Positions 26,009 to 32,878 of a stretch of DNA of 56,594 bases are shown piece after piece. The translations under genes were made by a program, and so were the position numbers. Under the pieces are notes generated by a model. That model was given only the letters and a program-made list of their open reading frames with translations, searched no databases and was not told where the DNA came from. The stretch comes from JAICUY01 sp035708065 (GTDB lineage: Bacteria > Chloroflexota > Limnocylindria > QHBO01): assembly GCA_035708065.1 (NCBI GenBank), contig DASSTC010000038.1, forward strand, positions 1 to 56,594, read 5' to 3'. Position 1 is the first letter of the stretch; every line of letters starts with the position of its first letter.

Positions 26009-27043
26009 TTAGGCGTCGAACAGGCCCGGCTGGACCGATGCGTTCGCCGGCGGCGTCATCCCCAGGTGCGCCCAGGCACCCGGCGTCAGCTGGCGACCGC
26101 GCGCCGTGCGGGCCAGCAGTCCGATCTGCATGAGGTACGGCTCGATGACGTCCTCGAGCGTTTCGACCGGCTCGGAGATGGTGGCCGCCATCGTCTGCAG
26201 GCCTACCGGTCCGCCGGCGTGGTGCTCGGCCATGGCCCGCATGAGCTGGCGGTCGAGTGCGTCGAGTCCGAGCGCGTCGATCTCGAGCAGCTGCAGCGCG
26301 CCGTTGGCCAGCTCGGCGGTCGCCCGGCCGTCGCCCCGCACCTGGGCGAAGTCGCGCACGCGCTTCAGCAGCCGGTTGGCGATGCGCGGCGTCCCGCGGC
26401 TGCGCGTGGCGATGATCGTCGCCGCGTCCGGTTCGACCTCGACCCCCAGGATCTCGGCACTGCGCCGCACGATGTGCTCCAGCTCATCCTGTGCGTAGTA
26501 GTCGAGCCGGTAGGTGGCGCCGAACCGGTCGCGCAGCGGCCCGGTGATGCTGCCCACCCTGGTTGTCGCCCCGATGACGGTCACGTGCTCGATCTGCAGC
26601 CGCACGCTGCGCGCCCCCGGCCCCTTGCCGAGCACGACGTCAAGGGCGAAGTCCTCCATCGCCGGGTACAGGATCTCCTCGACGGCATGGCTGAGCCGAT
26701 GCACCTCGTCGATGAACAGCACGTCACCCTTGCTCAGGCTGGTCAGCACCGCGGCGAGGTCGCCGGCCCGCTCGATGGCCGGGCCGGAGGTCGTCCGAAT
26801 CTGGGCGCCCATCTCGGCGGCCACGATGTTCGCGAGCGTCGTCTTGCCCAGGCCGGGCGGTCCGTAGAGCAGGATGTGGTCGACCGGCTCGCTGCGGTGC
26901 TGCGCGGCATCGATCAGGATCGCCAGGTTTTCCTTGACCCGTTCCTGCCCGGCGAACTCGTCGAGCCGCCGCGGCCGCACCGTCGACTCGAGGCTGCGCT
27001 CCTCCTCGTCGACCTGCGCGCTGCTGATCCGCTCGATGGTCAT
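26009..27043 (-). CDS. ruvB: Holliday junction branch-migration ATPase RuvB
   Basis: A 344-aa AAA+ motor of the RuvAB complex. It begins RISSAQVDEEERSLESTVRPRRLDEFAGQ and has Walker A GPPGLGKTT (61-69), Walker B LFIDEVHRL, sensor GATTRVGSITGPLRDRFG, and the C-terminal winged helix (EPYLMQIGLLARTARGRQLTPGAWAHLG). Start ATG 27043 sits in an ACCGATG motif copy and overlaps the TGA of a 17-codon leader ORF (ATGA). There is no good Shine-Dalgarno, so translation may depend on that leader. ruvA is on the same strand but 29 kb upstream. Confidence 0.97.
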   Translation of the reverse strand: MTIERISSAQVDEEERSLESTVRPRRLDEFAGQERVKENLAILIDAAQHRSEPVDHILLYGPPGLGKTTLANIVAAEMGAQIRTTSGPAIERAGDLAAVLTSLSKGDVLFIDEVHRLSHAVEEILYPAMEDFALDVVLGKGPGARSVRLQIEHVTVIGATTRVGSITGPLRDRFGATYRLDYYAQDELEHIVRRSAEILGVEVEPDAATIIATRSRGTPRIANRLLKRVRDFAQVRGDGRATAELANGALQLLEIDALGLDALDRQLMRAMAEHHAGGPVGLQTMAATISEPVETLEDVIEPYLMQIGLLARTARGRQLTPGAWAHLGMTPPANASVQPGLFDA

Positions 27044-27093
27044 CGGTGGTGCCTGCGTGCCACGTTGCGTCGGGGCGCCGCCAAATCGAACAT
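27040..27093 (-). CDS. 17-residue leader ORF coupled to ruvB
   Basis: An ATG at 27093 opens MFDLAAPRRNVARRHHR, ending in TGA that overlaps the ruvB ATG (cgATGAcc). A near-consensus -10 box TAGAAT lies 7 nt before its ATG, so the message would be leaderless and the peptide its first product. The Arg/His-rich C-terminus could be a translational sensor or simply a coupling device. There is no protein-level evidence; the architecture matches that upstream of the xanthine dehydrogenase large subunit. Confidence 0.5.
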   Translation of the reverse strand: MFDLAAPRRNVARRHHR

Positions 27094-27100
27094 GTGACCG

Positions 27101-27106
27101 ATTCTA
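27101..27106 (-). promoter_or_regulatory. Putative -10 box TAGAAT upstream of ruvB leader ORF
   Basis: TAGAAT on the minus strand, 7 nt before the leader ATG. Its TAG is also the stop codon of the upstream cytidylyltransferase gene. Confidence 0.55.
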
Positions 27107-27676
27107 CTCGCGCGCCAGCCGTGCGAGGTCGGCCCGGGTGTCGATGTCCGGGGCATGCTCGGCGACGTCGACACGCACCACCTCGCGGCTCGCCGCCAGG
27201 ACGTCGCGCAGCCCGATGTCGCCGTCGAGCGCCTCGACGAGATCGAATGCGCTGCGCTCGAGGAGGACGGGCGGGCCGGAGCGGCCGCCGGCATGGGACG
27301 CCACGATCCGCCCGCGGCCCCGCGCGGCCAGCAGTGCGCGGATCGCCTCGGCCCTGACGCCCGGCTGGTCGCCGAGCAGGATGACCGCTGCCTCGACGTC
27401 GTCGGGCAGCACCGCGAGCCCTATCTGCAGTGAACGGCTCATCCCCAGCTCGGGGGATCCGTTGCGCACCCAGACGAGATCGTTGCTCGCCGACGTGGGA
27501 CGGGTCAGCCAGACGGGCACCACGGCGACGATCGGCCGCAGGCCGGCGGCGTCGGCCCGCTCGAGGACATGCTCGAGCAGCGTACGACCGTCGAGGACGG
27601 CCAGCTGCTTGCGGCCGCCAAAGCGCCGTGACTCGCCGGCGGCCAGCACGACCGCCGCAACCCGGGGTTCGGCCAT
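27104..27676 (-). CDS. mocA: MocA/MobA-like nucleotidyltransferase (molybdenum cofactor cytidylyltransferase type)
   Basis: A 190-aa NTP-transferase: VAAVVLAAGESRRFGGRKQLAVLDGRTLLEHVLERA holds the nucleotide-binding loop and K/R, then VWVRNGSPELGMSRSLQIGLAVL, VILLGDQPGV (metal-binding Asp) and GRSGPPVLLERSAF. MocA attaches CMP to molybdopterin to make the cytosine dinucleotide cofactor used by xanthine-dehydrogenase-like enzymes. Divergent pairing with xdhC (19 bp between starts) and the three xdh genes nearby support that role. GGAG just before ATG 27676 may serve as ribosome binding site. Confidence 0.85.
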   Translation of the reverse strand: MAEPRVAAVVLAAGESRRFGGRKQLAVLDGRTLLEHVLERADAAGLRPIVAVVPVWLTRPTSASNDLVWVRNGSPELGMSRSLQIGLAVLPDDVEAAVILLGDQPGVRAEAIRALLAARGRGRIVASHAGGRSGPPVLLERSAFDLVEALDGDIGLRDVLAASREVVRVDVAEHAPDIDTRADLARLARE

Positions 27677-27683
27677 GGCTCCA

Positions 27684-27689
27684 TATACT
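27684..27689 (+). promoter_or_regulatory. Putative leaderless -10 box TATACT of xdhC
   Basis: TATACT, six bases (GGCCGC), then ATG 27696. The same AT-rich patch read on the minus strand (GTATATGG) may serve the divergent mocA gene. Confidence 0.55.
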
Positions 27690-27695
27690 GGCCGC

Positions 27696-28562
27696 ATGAC
27701 CGATGAAGCGCTCGCCGCGTTGCGCGACTGGCAGGCGCAGGGCACGGCGGTTGCGCTCGCCACCGTGACGCGCGTCACGGGCTCGGCGCCGCGCCAACCG
27801 GGATCGAAGCTGGCCATCTCGGCCGACCGGCGCATCGCCGGCTCGGTGAGCGGCGGCTGCGTGGAGGGCGACGTCATCGAGCAGGCGATGGCCGTCCTGC
27901 GCGACGGCGCCGCGCGCCTGGTCCACTACGGCATCAGTGACGAGATGGGCATGAGCGTCGGGCTGATGTGCGGCGGCGAGATCGACGTCGTGATCGAGCC
28001 GGTCGACGAGGCGCTCGTCGGGTTCGCCATCGCCGCCGAGCACGGTCAGGTGCTCGAACGGGCATTGCCGCTCACCGAGTTCACCGACCGGGTCGCTCCC
28101 CCGCCCCGGCTGTGGGTCGTCGGCGCAGGCCACGTGGCCGAGCACGTCGTGGCGATGGGCTCGCGCGCCGGGTTCTCACCGGTCGTCATCGACCCGCGTC
28201 GACTGTTCGCGCAGCAGGATCGCTTCGCCGATGCCGACGTGCGTGTCGTGTGGCCGGACGTCGCCTTCAGCGAGGTCCGGCTGGGCGCATCCGACTACAT
28301 CGTCGTCCTGTCACACGACCCGAAGCTCGACGAGCCGGCACTCCTCGCGGCGCTCGGCGGCGAGCCGGCATACGTCGGCGCCATCGGATCGAAGAAGGCG
28401 CAGGCCGACCGGCGCGAGCGGCTGCTGGCCGCCGGCATCAGCGAGGAGCAACTGGCGCGGCTGCACGCGCCCATCGGCCTCGACCTCGGTGGCCGCGAGC
28501 CCGGCGAGATCGCGGTCGCCATCGTCGCGGAGCTGGTATCGGTGCGACATCGGGCGCGCTAG
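27696..28562 (+). CDS. xdhC: XdhC/CoxI-family molybdenum cofactor chaperone
   Basis: A 288-aa protein with the XdhC/CoxI N-terminal domain (GTAVALATVTRVTGSAPRQPGSKLAIS..GSVSGGCVEGDVIEQA, with GLMCGGEIDVVIEP) and the C-terminal Rossmann domain (LWVVGAGHVAEHVVAMGSRAGFSPVVIDPR; DYIVVLSHDPKLDEPAL; YVGAIGSKKAQADRRERLLAAG). XdhC binds sulfurated Mo cofactor and delivers it to xanthine dehydrogenase. It begins ATGACCGATG, with the dispersed motif directly after the start. Its TAG stop is the first half of a TAGGAT box before the adenosine deaminase gene. Confidence 0.93.
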   Translation: MTDEALAALRDWQAQGTAVALATVTRVTGSAPRQPGSKLAISADRRIAGSVSGGCVEGDVIEQAMAVLRDGAARLVHYGISDEMGMSVGLMCGGEIDVVIEPVDEALVGFAIAAEHGQVLERALPLTEFTDRVAPPPRLWVVGAGHVAEHVVAMGSRAGFSPVVIDPRRLFAQQDRFADADVRVVWPDVAFSEVRLGASDYIVVLSHDPKLDEPALLAALGGEPAYVGAIGSKKAQADRRERLLAAGISEEQLARLHAPIGLDLGGREPGEIAVAIVAELVSVRHRAR

Positions 28563-28565
28563 GAT
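28560..28565 (+). promoter_or_regulatory. Putative -10 box TAGGAT of the adenosine deaminase gene
   Basis: TAGGAT overlaps the xdhC TAG stop and lies 10 nt before ATG 28576. Confidence 0.4.
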
Positions 28566-28575
28566 GCGCGCCAAC

Positions 28576-29613
28576 ATGGACGCATACGACAGGCTGCCGA
28601 AGGTCGAGCTGCACTGCCACGTCGAGGGCACGGTGCGGCCCGCCACCGTCGTCGAGCTCGCTCGGAGGAACGGCCGGTCGCTGCCGACCGATGACCCGAC
28701 CGAGCTGTACCGATACGACTCGCTGAACTCGTTCCTGGACATCTTCTGGCTCGTCCAGTCGCTGATCGCCGATCGCGACGATTGGGAGCGCGTCGCCTAC
28801 GAGTCGGTCATCGACGCGGCGCCGCATGGATTGCGATATCGCGAGATGTTCTTCACCCCGGCACGCCACCTGGCCGAGGGTCAGTCGCTGGCCTCGATCG
28901 TCGAAGGGCTGACGGCTGGCGTCGAACGTGCGGAGCGCGACACGGGGGTGCGCTGTCGGCTCGTGTGCGACATCGACCGCGCGTTCGGCCCGACCGCCGG
29001 GCTCGAGCTGGCGGAGCAGCTGGTCGCCCTGCGACGGGGCGGTGGGGCCGAGGCGGTGATCGGGCTTGGCATGGATTCGACCGAGCGCGGCATCGACCCG
29101 CGCGACTTCGCGCCGGCCTTCCACGTCGCCGGACGCGGCGGCCTGAATCTGACCTCGCACGCCGGGGAGGACACCGGCGCCGACAACATCGCCGTGGCGC
29201 TCGACGCACTCGGCATCTCACGCATCGACCACGGGCTGGCGATCATGGACGACCCGGCGCTCGTCGAACGGGTGGCCGCGGCGCGCATCCCGCTCGACGT
29301 GTGCCCGACCTCGAACGTGCTGATCGCCAATCGCTACGCCTCACTGGCCGAGCACCCGTTCCGTCGCATGCGCCAGGCGGGGCTGCTCGTCACGCTGAAC
29401 ACCGACGATCCGGCGATGACCGACCTCGACCTCGGCAAGGAGTACCGCGCGGTGGCGACGGCGCTCGGCATGAGCTGGGACGAGATGTGCGGCGTCGCGC
29501 TCGACGGCGTCGAGGCGACCTGGCTGGAGCCCGGGGAGAAGGCGTCGTTGCGCGCCGCATTCGAGGAGGAGATTGCGCAGATCGAGCCGCCCGAGGCGGT
29601 GGCATCGGTCTGA
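28576..29613 (+). CDS. add: Adenosine deaminase family protein
   Basis: A 345-aa metal-dependent deaminase: LPKVELHCHVEGTVRPATVVELA (zinc ligands HxH), NLTSHAGEDTGADNI (catalytic Glu in HAGE), RIDHGLAIM, DVCPTSNVLI and TLNTDDPAMTDLDLGKEY (Asp zinc ligand). These are the adenosine/adenine deaminase signatures; adenosine to inosine is most likely, adenine cannot be excluded. ATG 28576 gives the typical start MDAYDRLPKVELHCH; ATG 28564 would add four residues. The gene ends in GCATCGGTCTGA, a motif copy running into the stop. Confidence 0.88.
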   Translation: MDAYDRLPKVELHCHVEGTVRPATVVELARRNGRSLPTDDPTELYRYDSLNSFLDIFWLVQSLIADRDDWERVAYESVIDAAPHGLRYREMFFTPARHLAEGQSLASIVEGLTAGVERAERDTGVRCRLVCDIDRAFGPTAGLELAEQLVALRRGGGAEAVIGLGMDSTERGIDPRDFAPAFHVAGRGGLNLTSHAGEDTGADNIAVALDALGISRIDHGLAIMDDPALVERVAAARIPLDVCPTSNVLIANRYASLAEHPFRRMRQAGLLVTLNTDDPAMTDLDLGKEYRAVATALGMSWDEMCGVALDGVEATWLEPGEKASLRAAFEEEIAQIEPPEAVASV

Positions 29614-29928
29614 AGGCGGGTGGAATCGAGAGGTTGCGCTTCGCACCACTACGGTTGGTGCTAAGCGGGACGTGCGGAGCCAGCGAGGTGGGTTCCCGCT
29701 TCGCACCACCCTGGTTGGTATCGCGCGGGACGCGCCGATGCAGCCGTCGGCTTCACGCCGCCCTGTCGCCGGAACGAGGCCGCCGAGCGCGGTCCGAGCC
29801 ACCCCTCTTCCGCGTAGCACCTTCCGAACCGCCCGAATGAGCTGGCCGACACCAACGTCATCCACGGATCGATGCTCGCCCTGGTCGCTTACCGCAGGCT
29901 TACCGGTCGCTTACCGGGATCGGTGCCG
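29614..29928. other. Intergenic region upstream of guanine deaminase
   Basis: About 315 bp with no supportable gene. It carries the 60-bp-period imperfect repeat listed next and, at its right end, the guaD promoter. Confidence 0.6.
29636..29736. repeat. Two imperfect copies of a ~41-bp element at exactly 60-bp spacing
   Basis: Copy 1 starts at 29636 and copy 2 at 29696. Both share CGCTTCGCACCAC, GGTTGGT and GCGGGAC blocks in the same order. Copy 1 can fold by pairing GCACCA with TGGTGC. Confidence 0.75.
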
Positions 29929-29934
29929 TAGCAT
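29929..29934 (+). promoter_or_regulatory. Putative leaderless -10 box TAGCAT of guaD
   Basis: TAGCAT, six bases (CCGCCC), then GTG 29941. Confidence 0.5.
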
Positions 29935-29940
29935 CCGCCC

Positions 29941-31281
29941 GTGACCGATGCCACCCGGCTGCCGGAACGACCGCCATTCGCGATTCGCGCCCGGCTGCTG
30001 ACGCCTCTCGACGCAGGCGGCTCGCGTTTCGAGCGCGATGCGACGCTCCAGGTCGACGACCGCGGCCGGATCAGCGAGGTCAGCGGGCCGACGGACAGCG
30101 CGGACGGCATGGACCACGCGGTCACGATCGACCTGCGGCCGATGCTGCTCCTGCCCGGCATGGTCGATCTTCACGCGCACCTGCCGCAGATCCCGAATGC
30201 CGGGCTCGGCGCCGGCCTGGACCTGCTCACCTGGCTTGAGCGCGACATCTTCCCGCTGGAGCGCACGTTCGACGCGGAGGCCGCTCGACGCGTCGCGCCG
30301 GCGGCGTATCGGGCCTTCGCGAGGGCGGGCACGACCACCGTGGTGCTCTACGGCGCGGTGTTCGAGCCGAGCATCGAGGTCGCGTTCGAGGTCGCCGAGC
30401 AGCACGGCATCCGGGCGGTGATCGGCAAGGTGATGATGGACCGGCTGCGCTACGGCGAGCCGATGCCGGACCACGAGGTGCTGGAGCTCAGCCTGCGGCA
30501 GACGTCGGACCTCATCGCTCGGTGGGATTGCCGCGACGAGGGGCGCCTGCGATACGCGGTCACACCGCGGTTCGCCGTGAGCTGCAGTGCCGACATGCTC
30601 CGTGAGTCGGCCGCCCTCGCGCGCCAGCACGGCACTTACTGGCAGACACATCTCGCCGAGGACCGCCGCGAGATCGACGAGGTGAAGCGCCTCTTCCCCG
30701 ATGCCCTCGACTACACCGATGTCTACGATCGTGCCGGTGGTCTCGGGCCGCACGCCATCCTGGCGCATGCCATCCACCTCTCCGACCGCGAAGTGACCCG
30801 CCTGGCGGAGGCCGGAGCCAACATCGCCCACTGCCCGGCGTCAAACCTGTTCCTGTCGGCCGGCGCCATGCCGCTGTCCCGCTACCTGGACGCCGGCCTG
30901 ACCGTTGGCCTCGGCTCGGACGTCGCCGCGGGACCGGACTTGTCCATCTTCGCGGCCATGCGCGCCGGCGCCTACACCCAGAACGGCCGCCGCTCGATGC
31001 TCGGCGACCCGCAGCCCGCCCTCGAGCCGCTGGACTGGCTTCGCCTCGCCACCCTCGAGGGAGCGCGCGCCCTCGGACAGCAGGCCGAGATCGGGTCGCT
31101 CGAACCGGGCAAGGAGGCCGACTTCATCCTGGTCGATCCCCGTCTGACCGAGCCAGTCCCCGGCGCGAGCGCCGAGGACGCGGACGGCCTGATGAGCCGT
31201 GTCATCTTCCGCTCGCATCCCGACATGGTTCGCGGCGCCTGGGTCCGCGGCCGCCGGCTCCCTTCGACCACCGATGGCTGA
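29941..31281 (+). CDS. guaD: Guanine deaminase (amidohydrolase)
   Basis: A 446-aa amidohydrolase matching guanine deaminase: LLLPGMVDLHAHLPQIPNAGLG (HxH zinc ligands with the guanine-specific LPQ), WLERDIFPLERTF, THLAEDRREIDEVKRLFP, ILAHAIHLSDREV, ANIAHCPASNLFLSAGAMPL and VGLGSDVAAGPDLSIFAAMR. It converts guanine to xanthine, the substrate of the dehydrogenase encoded downstream. Start GTG 29941 is immediately followed by the dispersed motif (GTGACCGATGC). The next gene starts inside its last codons (8-nt overlap). Confidence 0.9.
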   Translation: MTDATRLPERPPFAIRARLLTPLDAGGSRFERDATLQVDDRGRISEVSGPTDSADGMDHAVTIDLRPMLLLPGMVDLHAHLPQIPNAGLGAGLDLLTWLERDIFPLERTFDAEAARRVAPAAYRAFARAGTTTVVLYGAVFEPSIEVAFEVAEQHGIRAVIGKVMMDRLRYGEPMPDHEVLELSLRQTSDLIARWDCRDEGRLRYAVTPRFAVSCSADMLRESAALARQHGTYWQTHLAEDRREIDEVKRLFPDALDYTDVYDRAGGLGPHAILAHAIHLSDREVTRLAEAGANIAHCPASNLFLSAGAMPLSRYLDAGLTVGLGSDVAAGPDLSIFAAMRAGAYTQNGRRSMLGDPQPALEPLDWLRLATLEGARALGQQAEIGSLEPGKEADFILVDPRLTEPVPGASAEDADGLMSRVIFRSHPDMVRGAWVRGRRLPSTTDG

Positions 31282-32848
31282 CCTGGTCATCCGCAACGGC
31301 ACGCTCGTCGACGGCAGTGGCGCTCCCGGTCGATCCGCGACGGTGGCGGTCGAAGCCGGGCGCCTGCGCCTGCTCCCCGCGAACGCTGACGCCGACGCGA
31401 CCGCCGAACGGACGATCGACGCGACGAACCTGGTGGTCGCGCCGGGCTTCATCGATTTGCATTCGCATTCCGGACTGCACGTCCTCGCCGAGCCGCGCCA
31501 CGAGCCGAAGGTGCGCCAGGGCGTGACGACCGAGGTGATCGGCGTCGACGGCCTGTCGTACGCGCCCCTCGCCCCCGACGACCTGAAGGCGCTCGTCGAG
31601 ATGAACGCGGGCCTCGACGGCCGTCCGGAGGTCACCTACGACTGGACGAACGTCGCCTCGTACCTGGAGCGTCTGAACGGAACCGCCGTCAACCTGGCGA
31701 TGCTGATCGGGAACACCGCGCTGCGCATCGGTGCCATCGGTTGGGAGGACGAGCCAGCCGACGCGCGAGCGCTGGCCAACATGCGCGCGCAGCTGCGCGA
31801 AGCCATGCAGGAAGGTGCCTTCGGGATCTCGAGCGGCCTCGACTATCCGCCGGGCAGCTACGCCTCGACCGACGAGCTGACGGCCCTGACGAACGAAGCC
31901 GCGGGCCTTGGTGGCTTCTACCACACCCATGTGCGCTACCCGCTCGGCGACCGCTTCCTCGATCCCTTCCGCGAGGCGCTCGAGATCGGCCGTCGGGGCG
32001 ACGGCCCGGTGCACCTGACCCACTTCTATCACCGCCCCACCTACCCCGGCGGCCCCGAGCTGATGCTGGCGTTGGTCGAGGACGCGCGTGCGGCCGGCCG
32101 CGACGTCACGTTCGACATGTACCCGTACGAGTGGGCCTCGACGCGCCTGCTCATCCAGCTGCCGCAGTGGGTGCAGTCGGGTGGACCGATGCGCACGAAG
32201 GAGCGCATCGCCGAGCGTTCGACGCGCGACCGCCTGCGCGGCGAGCTCGGCCCCGCCTACACCTCCGCCGCCGGCTGGGCCGACGTGCGCCTGGGAGCGT
32301 TCCTGACCGATGCGAACGCGCCGTTCGAAGGACGGACCCTCGCCGATGTCATGCACGAGCGCGGCGTCGACGCGGTCGACGCCATCTGCGACCTGCTGCT
32401 CGCCGAGGACCTCCGCGTCAACCAGGTGACCTCCGGGCCCTCGACCGAGACGCTGCCGCTGTTCGCCAGCCACGCGGTCGGGATGTTCGGCACCGATTCG
32501 ACGTTCATCGGCACCAAGCCGTCGCCGCGGACGTACGGATCGTTCCCGCGCGTGCTCGGCGAGTTCGTGCGCGAACAGCGCGCCATGAGCCTCGAGGAGG
32601 CGGTGCGCAAGATGACCTCGGCGCCGGCCGCGCGCCTGGGCCTGCGTGATCGCGGGCTGCTGCGGGACGGCTTTGCGGCCGACATCGTCGTCTTCGACGC
32701 TGCGCGGGTGCGCTCCCTGGCCACGTACCACGAGCCGCGGCGATTCCCGGAAGGAATTGAGTACGTGCTCGTCAACGGCGAGCCGGTCGTGTACCGCGGC
32801 GAGCACACCGGCGCGCTGCCCGGTCGCGCCCTGCGAAGACGAGGGTAG
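31274..32848 (+). CDS. N-acyl-D-amino-acid deacylase / D-aminoacylase-type amidohydrolase
   Basis: A 524-aa protein of the D-aminoacylase branch: MADLVIRNGTLVDGSGAPGRSATVAVEAGRL, VVAPGFIDLHSHSGL, RQGVTTEVIGVDGLSYAPL, GLDYPPGSYASTDELTALT, GGFYHTHVRYP, HLTHFYHRP and FGTDSTFIGTKPSPRTYGSFPRVLGEFVREQRAMSLEEAVRKMTSAPAARLGL. Relatives hydrolyse N-acyl-D-amino acids, or N-carbamoyl or dipeptide substrates. Its place between guanine deaminase and xanthine dehydrogenase suggests a ring-fragment or carbamoyl substrate, but this is inference. ATG 31274 is inside the guaD 3' end and inside an ACCGATG copy. It ends TAG, shared with the next promoter. Confidence 0.85.
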   Translation: MADLVIRNGTLVDGSGAPGRSATVAVEAGRLRLLPANADADATAERTIDATNLVVAPGFIDLHSHSGLHVLAEPRHEPKVRQGVTTEVIGVDGLSYAPLAPDDLKALVEMNAGLDGRPEVTYDWTNVASYLERLNGTAVNLAMLIGNTALRIGAIGWEDEPADARALANMRAQLREAMQEGAFGISSGLDYPPGSYASTDELTALTNEAAGLGGFYHTHVRYPLGDRFLDPFREALEIGRRGDGPVHLTHFYHRPTYPGGPELMLALVEDARAAGRDVTFDMYPYEWASTRLLIQLPQWVQSGGPMRTKERIAERSTRDRLRGELGPAYTSAAGWADVRLGAFLTDANAPFEGRTLADVMHERGVDAVDAICDLLLAEDLRVNQVTSGPSTETLPLFASHAVGMFGTDSTFIGTKPSPRTYGSFPRVLGEFVREQRAMSLEEAVRKMTSAPAARLGLRDRGLLRDGFAADIVVFDAARVRSLATYHEPRRFPEGIEYVLVNGEPVVYRGEHTGALPGRALRRRG

Positions 32849-32851
32849 GAT
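32846..32851 (+). promoter_or_regulatory. Putative leaderless -10 box TAGGAT upstream of xdh leader ORF
   Basis: TAGGAT, six bases (TGGCCG), then ATG 32858 of a six-codon ORF. The TAG is the stop of the preceding amidohydrolase. Confidence 0.5.
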
Positions 32852-32857
32852 TGGCCG

Positions 32858-32878
32858 ATGGAGGGTCCTGACCGATGA
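32858..32878 (+). CDS. Six-residue leader ORF coupled to xanthine dehydrogenase large subunit
   Basis: ATG 32858 reads MEGPDR and stops at TGA 32876-32878, which overlaps the xdh ATG 32875 (cgATGAcg). A GGAGGG inside the mini-ORF could also act as Shine-Dalgarno for the main gene, so the small ORF may be incidental. The match to the ruvB leader layout is the main argument for it. Confidence 0.4.
   Translation: MEGPDR

Noticed and set aside
29614..29840. Continuation of the adenosine deaminase strand as a coding region (frame rich in Arg/Pro/Ser)
   Set aside because: Low-complexity frame across repeats, no start signal or motif; better explained as intergenic.
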